From assembly GCF_900090315.1 (NCBI RefSeq), contig NZ_FMHZ01000002.1:5798501-5862500 (forward strand): 64,000 nucleotides of DNA. The letters are read 5' to 3'. The DNA comes from Micromonospora citrea (lineage in GTDB: Bacteria; Actinomycetota; Actinomycetes; Mycobacteriales; Micromonosporaceae). Shown here in pieces: positions 24,949 through 33,071 of the stretch; position 1 is the stretch's first letter, and every line of letters starts with the position of its first letter. The notes below the pieces were generated by a model. That model was not told the DNA's origin. It did not search any database and saw nothing but the letters and a program-made list of their open reading frames with translations. The position numbers were made by a program, and so were the translations under genes.

Positions 24949-26583
24949 GTGACAGCAGCAGTGAAGGCGCGGCCCCGAGGCAAGAAGGCCCCGCACCTCG
25001 CCCAGATCGACCCGCGGGCGCTGCTCGCGCACGAGAGCAACCTGCGCAGCTCGCTCGGCGACCTGACCGAGCTGCGCGCCTCGATCGCCGCGAGCGGCGT
25101 TCTGCAGGCGCTGACCGTCGTGCCCGACGGCGACGGCCACCGGATCGTCGCCGGCCACCGACGCGCGAAGGCGGCGGCCGAGGCGATCGAGGCCGGCGAG
25201 TGGCCCGACGGCCAGCCGCAGACCGTGCCGTGCCTGGTGCGGCCCGACCTGGAGGGCCTGGCCCCCGCGCAGATCGTCGCGATGCTCGTCGAGAACGACC
25301 AGCGCGCCGACCTGACCGAGAGCGAGCGGGCGAACGGGTACGCGCAGCTGGAGCTGTTCGGCCTGGACGTCGCCGAGATCGCCCGGCGCACCGGCCGGAG
25401 CCAGAAGCACGTCAAGTCCGCGTTGAAGTTGAAGACGCTCGGCGACGTGGCGACCGAGGCGGCCGACGCGGGCAAGCTGACGCTGGAGGACGTCGCCGCG
25501 CTGGAGGAGTTCGAGGACGACCCGAAGGCGATGGAGCGGATCCTCAAGGGCGTCGAGTCCGGCTGGGGTGTGCGCCACCGGGTCCAGGAGGAGAAGCGCA
25601 AGCGCGAGGACAAGAGCGCGACCGAGACGCTGACCGAGGAGCTGACGGCGGCCGGCGTCCGGGTGTTGAAGAAGCCGAAGGACTGGCCGTGGAACTGCGC
25701 GGCGGCGAAGGTCGAGGACCTGGTGGACGCCGACGGCCAGCCGCTGGACGTCGAGAAGGTCAAGACGCTGGAGGGGTTCGGCGCGATCGTCGAGGGCTCG
25801 TACGGGAACATGCGGGCCGTCATCGTGTGCGAGGACCCCGACGCCCACGGGTACAAGCGCACGAAGTGGACGCAGTACAAGAGCCCCGCGCAGAAGGTCG
25901 CCGAGGAGCTGGCGAAGCGGGAGGCCGAGGAGCGGCGGCAGAAGCTGCTCGACGCCGGCGAGGTGCGGCGGCGGTTCCTCGTCGAGAAGTGGGGCAGCGC
26001 GAAGGGCGCGAAGGCCCTGCTGGTCGACGCGATGCGCGCCGCCGTGGTGATGCCAGGCTTCTACGACCGGGCCGAGGAGGACCTGGTCGCGGCCCTGGCG
26101 GGCGGTGACCCGCGCGACGGGCAGACGGCCGGCATCGATCGGCTGAACCGGCTGCTGGTCGCCCGGTTCGTCGCCGCGCACGAGGGCAACACGGCGACCG
26201 TGGCGGCCGGGCGGTACTCCAACCGGGAGCACCTGGTGCTGCCGTGGCTGGACCGCCTGGTGGCCGAGGGCTACGAGCTGTCGGAGGCTGAGAAGGCCTG
26301 GCACGCCGAGCTGGTCGAGGAGGAGGCCGAGCGGCAGCGTGCTATCGAGCAGGAAGAGGCCGAGGCGGCGCTGGAGTACGACGACGCCGAAGGCTACGTG
26401 GAGGACGCCGAAGGCGTGCGGCCGATCGAGGACGTGCAGCTGCCCGAGGGCGACGTGGAGCCGGCGGCCGAGCCGGACGACGACGCCGACGGCGACGCCG
26501 AGCCGCAGGCCGAGGCCGACCCGGACCCGTGCCCGGAGGCGGACCTGGACGCGGCCGAGCCCGACGCGAAGGGCGACGAGTGA
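24949..26583 (+). CDS. ParB/Spo0J-like DNA-binding protein with long acidic tail
   Basis: 544 residues from GTG 24949. ParB-N domain at about 15-95 (SNLRSSLGDLTELRASIAAS, then HRIVAGHRRAKAAAEA). A KorB-type HTH follows (ESERANGYAQLELFG, IARRTGRSQKHVKSALKL). A charged helical middle (residues 190-320) and an Asp/Glu-rich tail of about 90 residues complete it. Such proteins serve as partition factors in plasmid prophages or as transcription/modification helpers. It starts a three-gene rightward unit behind the dyad promoter. No ParA is seen nearby, so partition is not proven. Confidence 0.8.
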   Translation: MTAAVKARPRGKKAPHLAQIDPRALLAHESNLRSSLGDLTELRASIAASGVLQALTVVPDGDGHRIVAGHRRAKAAAEAIEAGEWPDGQPQTVPCLVRPDLEGLAPAQIVAMLVENDQRADLTESERANGYAQLELFGLDVAEIARRTGRSQKHVKSALKLKTLGDVATEAADAGKLTLEDVAALEEFEDDPKAMERILKGVESGWGVRHRVQEEKRKREDKSATETLTEELTAAGVRVLKKPKDWPWNCAAAKVEDLVDADGQPLDVEKVKTLEGFGAIVEGSYGNMRAVIVCEDPDAHGYKRTKWTQYKSPAQKVAEELAKREAEERRQKLLDAGEVRRRFLVEKWGSAKGAKALLVDAMRAAVVMPGFYDRAEEDLVAALAGGDPRDGQTAGIDRLNRLLVARFVAAHEGNTATVAAGRYSNREHLVLPWLDRLVAEGYELSEAEKAWHAELVEEEAERQRAIEQEEAEAALEYDDAEGYVEDAEGVRPIEDVQLPEGDVEPAAEPDDDADGDAEPQAEADPDPCPEADLDAAEPDAKGDE

Positions 26584-27365
26584 GCGCGACCCCCGCGGGT
26601 CGGCCGGAGGCGCGTACCGAGATGGTGCGCGCCTCCGGCGCCGGTCCGACCGACAGCGTGGAGACGCCCGTGGACGAGGAGCTGCTGCGCGGGACCTGCC
26701 CGGCCTGCCAGGCGGTGATCGGCGACGCGCACCGCGACGACTGTGACGTGGCCGAGTGCCTGGCCACCGGGCGTAAGCGCATGTGGTGCCGGGCGCAGCC
26801 CGGCACCGCGGGCCACGACTGCGGGCGCGCGGACTGGACCGGCCGGTGGCCGGCGCACGCGGAGGCCCGCGAGTTCGGCTGGCACGTGCGGTGGGACGTG
26901 GAGGCGCGGAGGTTCGTGCGCTGCGCCCCCGACGTGGAGGGCTCCGGGCCGGACCTGTCGCGGCTGTACGAGAACGCGCGGTGGGACCAGGCGGCGCGGC
27001 GCTGGGTGCGGCGCCGGGCGGTGCTGTTCTCCCGGGCGGTGCGCGGCGGCCGGGCCACCATCGAGGAGCTGACGAAGCAGGCGCGGCGGTACTGCGCGGA
27101 GCAGGGCTACGAGGTGGTCGGCGAGCACGTCGGCGCTCGCGGCTGGCGGGAGGCCGTCGCCGACGTCGACGAGGGCAAGGCCGACGTGGTGGTGGTGCCG
27201 TCTCTGGAGCGGCTGGGCTTCGGCAAGCAGGTGTTCGAGCGGGTCGACGCGGTGCGGGCGGCGGGCGGCCGGGTGGCCGGCCCCGGTCTGCGGGTCGGCG
27301 CGGACGGCCGGGTCGTCGCCTCGACCAGCACGGAACATGAGGAGGATCCGCGTGGAGATCGGTGA
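26580..27365 (+). CDS. Serine-recombinase-fold protein with degenerate active site and Cys-rich N-terminus
   Basis: 261 residues, GTG overlapping the upstream stop (GTGA). The N-terminal half has Cys clusters (GTCPACQAVIGDAHRDDCD, MWCRAQPGTAGHDCG). The C-terminal half looks like a resolvase catalytic fold (AVLFSRAVRGGRATIEELTK, AEQGYEVV, then KADVVVVPSLERLGFGKQVF and VDAVRAAGGRV), but the usual Y-x-R-V-S nucleophile stretch is changed to F-S-R-A-V, and no DNA-binding tail follows. It is probably not an active recombinase. A mutated second copy of this C-terminal part lies at 35.2-35.6 kb. Confidence 0.6.
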   Translation: MSATPAGRPEARTEMVRASGAGPTDSVETPVDEELLRGTCPACQAVIGDAHRDDCDVAECLATGRKRMWCRAQPGTAGHDCGRADWTGRWPAHAEAREFGWHVRWDVEARRFVRCAPDVEGSGPDLSRLYENARWDQAARRWVRRRAVLFSRAVRGGRATIEELTKQARRYCAEQGYEVVGEHVGARGWREAVADVDEGKADVVVVPSLERLGFGKQVFERVDAVRAAGGRVAGPGLRVGADGRVVASTSTEHEEDPRGDR

Positions 27366-27642
27366 CCGGGCGATCCTCGGCTGCCCGCCGACGAACCTGA
27401 ACGCGCTGCTGGAGGGCAGCGGGATGCCGGACTACGTGCCGACCGTCGAGCACGCGCTGGCGACGTGCGAGCAGTGCGGGACGGACGTGTGGATCGGGCC
27501 GCGCCAGCGGCAGGCGCGGGCGCTGCTCGGCGACGGCGCGGTGGTGCTGTGCATGGTGTGCGCGATCGGGGTGCAGCGGGAGCGCGGCGTCGGGATCGTG
27601 CGGCACCTCGGCGGCGGCGACGGCCGACCGCGGCTGAGCTAG
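27352..27642 (+). CDS. Small Cys-containing hypothetical protein
   Basis: 96 residues from GTG 27352, which has AGGAGG six bases upstream inside the end of the previous gene; the ATG at 27337 is less well placed. Two CxxC pairs (TCEQCGTDVWIG and LCMVCAIG) indicate a zinc ribbon. Last gene of the ParB unit; a hairpin overlaps its stop. Confidence 0.65.
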   Translation: MEIGDRAILGCPPTNLNALLEGSGMPDYVPTVEHALATCEQCGTDVWIGPRQRQARALLGDGAVVLCMVCAIGVQRERGVGIVRHLGGGDGRPRLS

Positions 27643-27687
27643 TCCGTTGAGCGGACTAGCGACGCGAGGCTAGTCCGGCAGGCGGAC
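27639..27687 (+). terminator. Tandem CTAGTCCG-n5-CGGACTAG hairpins
   Basis: A perfect 8-bp inverted repeat with a 5-base loop overlaps the preceding stop codon. A second, partial copy (CTAGTCCG-n5-CGGAC) follows 10 bases later. This may be a terminator for both the ParB unit and the convergent gene, or a binding site. No T run. Confidence 0.45.
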
Positions 27688-27700
27688 CAACCGGGGCGGG

Positions 27701-28075
27701 TCACGGAGACGTGGCCCGCCTCTTCGTGTCGCAGTCCCCGCCGACCGGCGGGTCCGCGAGGACGTCGGGGCAGCGGCGGCAGCGCAGCACCAGGTGCCCG
27801 CCGCAGGAGCAGGGCCACCAGTCGCGGGCCGGCCGGGTGGCGGATCCGCCGGCGTAGGCGTGCCCGGCGCGGCAGTGCGTCGGCTCGTCGCCGACCAGCT
27901 CGCGGACCTGGCGGTAGGGGAAGGCGACCACGTGCGGGTCGGCACGGGCCCGCGCGATGAGGTGGCGCAGGTCGGCGGCCGAGTCGGCCACGCGCTCGAC
28001 CACGGTCACACCGGCGGGCGAGTTGTCGGCCCGGTCCCAGCGGATCTGGATGTGCCAGCGCGTTCGCCACTCCAC
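27701..28075 (-). CDS. Hypothetical zinc-ribbon protein
   Basis: 124 residues from GTG 28075. The second half has the pattern HCRAGHAY ... WWPCSCGGHLVLRCRRCPD, with paired Cys and His typical of a small zinc-binding fold. It is read leftward, convergent to the ParB unit, and stands alone. No function can be given. Confidence 0.55.
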   Translation of the reverse strand: MEWRTRWHIQIRWDRADNSPAGVTVVERVADSAADLRHLIARARADPHVVAFPYRQVRELVGDEPTHCRAGHAYAGGSATRPARDWWPCSCGGHLVLRCRRCPDVLADPPVGGDCDTKRRATSP

Positions 28076-28369
28076 GCTCGCAGGCTAATCGAACACACGT
28101 TCCAACAGGCGCAGTTGCACCCAGAGTTGGTGGTCCCCAGCTTGACCGACAGGGGTGTCCGCCTCACCCTGGTCAATCCCACCGGCCACGTCCAGCGGGT
28201 GCTGTCGATGACCGGGATCCTGCCAATGCTCGCCAAGCCCGGCGGCCACGACTAGTACAACTCGGCGTGGATTCTGCGATCGTGCTGGTGCCCAGCATGT
28301 CGCGGGTGCCCGCAGAACGGGGATGATCGTCGTCGTTGACTGAACGTGCGCGTCGCTCCGCCGTGTCGG

Positions 28370-28990
28370 CTACCGCGAGCCGGGGGGATTGCCCTCATGC
28401 CCCCACCTGTTCGGCCAGTATCGATCGTGTTCGGTGACGAGGGCGGTGAGTGTGACCACTGCCTCGCGCATCAGCTTGACGTCACGCTTGTCGGGCTCGG
28501 TCGGCTTGCCGCTTGTGTCTGCTCCCATCATGTCGGTGCCGGCAAGGGCGGTGACGGTTCGCTGTGCGGCGGCGAGTGCTCGCCGGTAGTCAGCGGAGTC
28601 GGGGTCGGGATCCGGGTTTTCAGCGGCCAGGATCGCGGCGGCCTTGATGAACGCTCGATTGTCGTCCGGCTCCAGGTTGAGGGGTACCTGCTTCCCGTGG
28701 ATGTTCACTTGGGCGCTGGTGATCACGTCTACGACCACGAGCTGCCGGTGGGCGAGGCCGCCTCGAGCGGCGTCGTTGACCCGTTGGTTGGTGCTCTGGG
28801 TTGGGCCAGGGGTGGTCAACGCATACATCGCGGCCCGCAGATCTTTGGCGGCTCCATGGTGTGCGTGAGGACCTACGCTTACCCGCCAAACCCCGGGAAC
28901 GGCCGGGCCGCTGGGGAACATCACCTTGTCGGCGATCATCGTTACGGTGCCGAGCCGCCGCCACTCGAAGCTCGCTTGCACTCCCGTCAT
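28370..28990 (-). CDS. GIY-YIG-like protein (degenerate)
   Basis: 206 residues, ATG with GGAGGGG upstream. N-terminal EWRRL and VPGVWRVSVG resemble the first GIY-like strand, followed by KDLRAAMYALTTPGPTQSTN and QRVNDA, a run typical of one GIY-YIG family (Y-x-x-PGPTQxTNxRxN). The canonical second YIG is not clear, so nuclease activity is doubtful. The region between this gene and the one at 28075 (about 290 bases) holds nothing I can assign. Confidence 0.55.
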   Translation of the reverse strand: MTGVQASFEWRRLGTVTMIADKVMFPSGPAVPGVWRVSVGPHAHHGAAKDLRAAMYALTTPGPTQSTNQRVNDAARGGLAHRQLVVVDVITSAQVNIHGKQVPLNLEPDDNRAFIKAAAILAAENPDPDPDSADYRRALAAAQRTVTALAGTDMMGADTSGKPTEPDKRDVKLMREAVVTLTALVTEHDRYWPNRWGHEGNPPGSR

Positions 28991-29168
28991 TAGCCCCTCC
29001 TATCTAAGGGCGGGATATTTTTCAATAATGCGGGATGATCGGCTGGGCGTCAAGCAGTCAGTCCATCGAGAAGGGAGGCACCTGTACGCGACCGTCGGCT
29101 TGGAGTCGGCAGATTGACGAGCTTGCTATCGGCGCACTCCCCTGTAGCGGGAGCACTATGGTCGCCTC

Positions 29169-30062
29169 ATGCCCAAGTCCGTGTCGGTCCCCGAGAAAAC
29201 GCTCGAGCACTGGTCCAGCCAGTACCTGACGTACCGTTATCGGTCCCAGGCCGCGTTATGGTGGCCCAGTAGCCGCGAAGACATCGACGTCCGCTGGTTG
29301 CCGACGAGACCAGGCAAGGCCGTCCAACTCGAGCTGAAAACGACGACTGTCGCCGGTACGGGTCTCCACGATGTGCTGGTGGATCTGGGGCAACTGTGGG
29401 AGTACCGCCAACGTCCAATCGGGCACCAGCCGTTCTATGCCTTCCCCTGGCCGGGCTGGCACGGCGACCTGACCACCGCAGCCATTGCCGGAGGACGTCC
29501 GGTGACAGAACTAGGATTCGGCCGCAGCGGTCCAGGCTGGTGGTTCGCAGACTGGATGGTCGTCTTGACGGCCGCCCAAGTGGAGAGAGTGCTGCACAAG
29601 GAGCTGGCGGCGCACGGCTGCGCAAGGCGAGGCACTAAGAAGCGGCTGGTCCGCTTCGACCTGACCCATTCCCAGCTCAACCCTGTGGTCACGTGGGGCT
29701 CTAGCGCGACTCCGCCTCAAGTCGTCCGCTGGCGTAACTTCTGGGCCGAGCTCGAACAGTGTGGGCGCGCCGGGTGGCCGCAGCTGATCAGGCTCCCTGC
29801 GCGATTTATGCAAGCCCGAGGCCTCTATACAAGCTCGAGGCTGGCCGGTTTGCTGCAGGAAGCGGCATACATGATCGCGGCTGGTGAGTGGGGCGATGAC
29901 GACCAGCTCGTCACACTCGCGCCCGACGCGGACGGGAACTATCAGGTCGCACCGGACCCTGTCCTCGACCTCGGTGAACAGCATGCTGACTCAACCGATG
30001 ACGTCCGCGACCACCGGCAGGTCGTCTTCCTGGAGGCCGGGGTGCTGCTTCGCCGGAGATAG
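29169..30062 (+). CDS. Putative restriction-endonuclease-like protein
   Basis: 297 residues. Near the N-terminus, SREDIDVRWLPTRPGKAVQL followed by ELKTTT gives a D-x(n)-E-x-K arrangement (Asp about 38-40, E-L-K about 57-59) as in PD-(D/E)xK nucleases. Aromatic-rich segments (PFYAFPWPGWHGDL, GPGWWFADWMVVLT) follow. It is divergent from the GIY-YIG-like gene (about 180 bp gap, locally A/T-rich). Composition is less GC-extreme than the phage genes. A stand-alone nuclease or antiviral effector is possible; no partner methylase is adjacent. Confidence 0.5.
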   Translation: MPKSVSVPEKTLEHWSSQYLTYRYRSQAALWWPSSREDIDVRWLPTRPGKAVQLELKTTTVAGTGLHDVLVDLGQLWEYRQRPIGHQPFYAFPWPGWHGDLTTAAIAGGRPVTELGFGRSGPGWWFADWMVVLTAAQVERVLHKELAAHGCARRGTKKRLVRFDLTHSQLNPVVTWGSSATPPQVVRWRNFWAELEQCGRAGWPQLIRLPARFMQARGLYTSSRLAGLLQEAAYMIAAGEWGDDDQLVTLAPDADGNYQVAPDPVLDLGEQHADSTDDVRDHRQVVFLEAGVLLRRR

Positions 30063-30179
30063 CGTAGGTCGCGGCGATGAGCTGGAGCCAGATCGCTGGC
30101 TCCTTCATGGCGCGTCCTGCTGGCATGGCATCAGCCAGCGAGGCACCCGAGTTTCGGCTGGTCCAACCGAACCGACCAG

Positions 30180-30770
30180 TCATCGCTCCACTGGAAGCAA
30201 TCGAGCTTGCGCCCGTTGCGTAGCACGGAGCGCGGAGAGCTGACCGTGGAATGAGCCATGCCGGTTCTGGTCGAGGTTGAGTGGAAGCACGCAGGATCGG
30301 ATCAGCTCCTCCTCAAGCTTCCACGGCTGATCCGTCGCCGCCCACACGACCTGGGCGTGCTCGGCCATCCATGCGGTGAGCCGCTTCTCACCCTCTCGGC
30401 CGAACGTCAGCCGGTTGCCGCTACCGACCCGCCGTAGGCCAATCCCGAGCTCGTCGGCAAGGAGCGAGCCAAGGGTCAGGCGCAGCGTGGACCCGGCCGC
30501 GTTGCCCCGGTAGTGATAGCGGATTCGGCTGCGGATTGTCTGCCGGCTCGGAGGGCGCCCGTTGCTCGGCGGTGCCTTCGGTGAGATGCCCACGTAAAGC
30601 AGCACCGCCTCGTCCCTCTCATGGCACCCGGCAACTGGGACGAGGCGTGGCGGCGAGGTGAAGTACCAGGCGTAGGCACCGGGAGCCGCAGGTATAGGGC
30701 AGCCACGTCCACGGACTTCCTCAGCCCGATAAAGCCGGGGGGGACGGAGCAATGCTTCCTCCGGGGCCAC
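30180..30770 (-). CDS. GIY-YIG nuclease family protein
   Basis: 196 residues from GTG 30770, five bases after GAGGAG. GIY-type strand GAYAWYF and YIG-type strand LLYVGISPK, then SRQTIRSRIRYHYRGNAAGS (the Arg helix), RLTAWMAEHAQVVW, and a C-terminal PWKLEEELI plus LPLNLDQNRH whose Glu and Asn/His match the family's metal-site end. This one keeps the expected catalytic elements. It is convergent with the restriction-like gene and may be a solitary effector nuclease. Confidence 0.75.
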   Translation of the reverse strand: MAPEEALLRPPRLYRAEEVRGRGCPIPAAPGAYAWYFTSPPRLVPVAGCHERDEAVLLYVGISPKAPPSNGRPPSRQTIRSRIRYHYRGNAAGSTLRLTLGSLLADELGIGLRRVGSGNRLTFGREGEKRLTAWMAEHAQVVWAATDQPWKLEEELIRSCVLPLNLDQNRHGSFHGQLSALRATQRAQARLLPVER

Positions 30771-30906
30771 TGGCACTCCTCGTCGATGTCGCTGCGCTGG
30801 CTGTACAGCCATCCGTACAGCCAAGCCTGCCAGCTAAGCCCGACACGATCCGACACCGGCGGCCGGCCTGAGCAGGGACAGGGCGTTGACCAGCCATCTG
30901 AGATCT

Positions 30907-30951
30907 TCTTCTAATTCCAAGCCCCCAGGTTCGAATCCTGCCGGCGCTCCA
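30907..30951 (+). other. tRNA-Arg(TCT) 3'-half: old attachment site
   Basis: The block begins with an anticodon loop CTTCTAA (anticodon TCT at 30910), then runs through a T arm (CAGGTTCGAATCCTG) and the acceptor 3' strand CCGGCGCTCCA ending in CCA. The matching 5' half (D arm, acceptor 5' strand, 5' side of the anticodon stem) is absent. A 3' half from anticodon to CCA is what integrative elements carry in attP/attR, so this marks another element's junction inside the prophage cargo. Confidence 0.6.
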
Positions 30952-31049
30952 CCTTGGCCCGGTCCAGCGAGGCCGGACGGTCGTTGACTGCCTGACGAGG
31001 AGATCCGCCAGCAACCGACCAAGCAGCACGGGCTTCCCTGCGTGTTGGT

Positions 31050-31520
31050 CTAGCGACGCTTGCCGAGGCTCGGAAGGCCGCTCGGCCTTGCCGAGACGCT
31101 CTGGGAAGGCCCGTCGTAGTACTGCGGGCTTCTCGGTTTTGGCTGGGGTGGCGTCCGCAGGGGAGGCAGGGTAGGCCGCTTGGCCCTTCCCGGCTGGGGT
31201 GGAATTACAGCGGAAGCCGACGCGGGACAAACCTTTGTCTGGTGCGGATAGTTGTGCGAGTGGAGGCGCCCCGACCGGAGGTTGACCTTCGTCGCGCGCC
31301 CGCAGACAGGGCAGTCATGCGGTGCGACGTTCGGATTTCCGCGGTTTGCGCGCTCCTGGAGCTCACGCTCAACTGTCATCCAATTTCGCAGAGTCACGGG
31401 GCTGATCCCAAGGTCCCGAGCAACGCGGTGAACACCATGGCCTGAGCGCACCATTCGTAGCGCGTCGTCGCGCTTGGCAGCCAATCGTTCTCGCTCCGGT
31501 TGATCCACCGATCCTCCCAT
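31050..31520 (-). CDS. HTH and zinc-motif protein, unknown
   Basis: About 156 residues from ATG 31520 (a GTG 12 bases later has a better ribosome site). Residues 10-50 hold a transposase/resolvase-type HTH (RMVRSGHGVHRVARDLGISP, then TLRNWM). A zinc-like knuckle follows (CPVCGRATKVNLRSGRLHSH), and the tail is Pro/Arg-rich. Possibly a regulatory protein of the cargo; the longer upstream frame looks non-coding. Confidence 0.5.
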   Translation of the reverse strand: MGGSVDQPERERLAAKRDDALRMVRSGHGVHRVARDLGISPVTLRNWMTVERELQERANRGNPNVAPHDCPVCGRATKVNLRSGRLHSHNYPHQTKVCPASASAVIPPQPGRAKRPTLPPLRTPPQPKPRSPQYYDGPSQSVSARPSGLPSLGKRR

Positions 31521-31870
31521 GCGATTGACCAGGCAAACGTAGCTTCGATCGGTGCTGATCGGAATCAGCCGAACGTTCCAGTGACCCCAGCGCGACCCCG
31601 AGCTACTCCTAACCCCAAGGCCGGCTCCTGAACCTGGCAGTCCGCATTCAGCCCGCAACCGGGTGGCAGAAGGCGGGGGGCGGCGTGAGACACCGAGATC
31701 CGTTTCCGCTGCAAGATCGCTGTGCTCAGGTCGCGCGAAGTAGGCAATTTGATCTCGTAATGCGCAGGTCCGGGGCATTGGTCTTGCCTGATCTGCGCCC
31801 GCGCCCCGCCCCCGCCGTCCCACGATCGTGGGGGAGGGAAGCGCATGAGCGGCGCTCGCGGTGTGGGCGG
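31521..31870. other. About 350 bases without a convincing gene
   Basis: Frames are open on both strands but show no family signature. The stretch separates the leftward HTH gene from the rightward ligase, so both promoters should lie here; no clear -35/-10 pair was identified. Confidence 0.4.
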
Positions 31871-32959
31871 ATGGGGCTGGAGGGGTTGAGCCCGGCCTGG
31901 CGGTGGGAGACGTCGCCGGGTGGGCCGGTGCTGGGCCGGCCTGTCGCCCCGATGCTGGCCGCGCCGGTCGACTCAGTGCCCGAGGGCCCGAACCTGGTCT
32001 ATGAACCGAAGTGGGATGGGTGGCGGGCGCTGGCCTTCCGGGGAGCCTCGGACGTCTACTTGCAGTCGCGCGCCGGCAGGAATCTGACGCCGTACTTCCC
32101 GGACATCACGCGGGCGGTGCGGGCTTTCGTCCCGCCCGGCACGGTGCTCGACGGTGAATTGGTCGTCTGGGAGCGGGGGCGGACGAACTTCGCCCTGCTG
32201 CAGCGGCGGGTCACCGCCGGCCGACAGTTGCTGCGCGAGGCCCGTGAGCACCCGGCCTACTACGTCACCTTTGACCTGCTGGTGGACGCTGGCGGGGAGT
32301 CGGTGCTGGACGCCCAGCTGGTCGAGCGTCGTGCCCGGCTGGTGCGGCTGCTCGCCGGCGCTCCGCCCCAGCTGGCGGTCACCCCGCAGAGCGCCGACGT
32401 CTCCGAGGTCAGCGAATGGCTGACCACCTGGACCGCGGCCGGCGTCGAAGGGGTTGTGATCAAACGGCTCGACAGCCGGTATGAGCCTGGCCAGCGAGGG
32501 TGGGCGAAGTTCCGGGCCCGTGCCACCACGGAGGCGATCATCGGCGGAGTCACCGGCAGCATCCGCAACCCCGACACCGCTCTCCTCGGCCGGTTCGACC
32601 GGCGCGGTCGGCTGCGATACACCGGCCGGACGCACCCGCTGGCCACGCCGCAGCGCCAGGAGCTGGCGAGGCTGCTGTCCCCGCCACGTCCGACCGAGCG
32701 TCGTGTTGTCATCCATCCCTGGCCCGATCCGCTACCGGCTGCCTGGTCCGGCCAGTTCGAGCGGCCCGAGCCGCTGCGCTACGCCCAGGTCGAGCCGACC
32801 GTGGTCGCTGAGATTCAGGTGGACACCGCCTACGAGCACCACCGATGGCGTCACCGCGTCCGGTACGCGCGGCCCAGGCCGGACGTGTCGGTGTACGACG
32901 TGCCGCTGATACTCGACGAAGGCGAAGACCCCTTCTCCGACTACGCCAGGAGCGCCTGA
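31871..32959 (+). CDS. ATP-dependent DNA ligase
   Basis: About 362 residues if started at ATG 31871; a start at ATG 31952 is also possible. The adenylation motif is EPKWDGWRA with the nucleophilic Lys, followed by LDGELVVW (motif III), VTFDLL (IIIa), EGVVIKRL (IV) and RGWAKFRA (V). A short OB-like C-terminus completes a compact actinobacterial-type ligase resembling the LigC/LigD ligase domain. It probably seals nicks in repair or phage DNA metabolism. It is a single gene in the cargo region; no Ku or polymerase domain is nearby. Confidence 0.88.
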   Translation: MGLEGLSPAWRWETSPGGPVLGRPVAPMLAAPVDSVPEGPNLVYEPKWDGWRALAFRGASDVYLQSRAGRNLTPYFPDITRAVRAFVPPGTVLDGELVVWERGRTNFALLQRRVTAGRQLLREAREHPAYYVTFDLLVDAGGESVLDAQLVERRARLVRLLAGAPPQLAVTPQSADVSEVSEWLTTWTAAGVEGVVIKRLDSRYEPGQRGWAKFRARATTEAIIGGVTGSIRNPDTALLGRFDRRGRLRYTGRTHPLATPQRQELARLLSPPRPTERRVVIHPWPDPLPAAWSGQFERPEPLRYAQVEPTVVAEIQVDTAYEHHRWRHRVRYARPRPDVSVYDVPLILDEGEDPFSDYARSA

Positions 32960-33071
32960 TCGACCGCGGCTGAAGTCCTGCTACAGCAACGGCGTCGCAA
33001 CCAACCGGGCAACGCAAGAGAGCGGCAGGCGCGGTGCCCTGATCGATGAGCAGCTACGGAACGGCTGCCGG

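Noticed and set aside
26580..27365. Active serine integrase or transposase
   Set aside because: The nucleophile stretch is altered and no DNA-binding tail or terminal inverted repeats are found.
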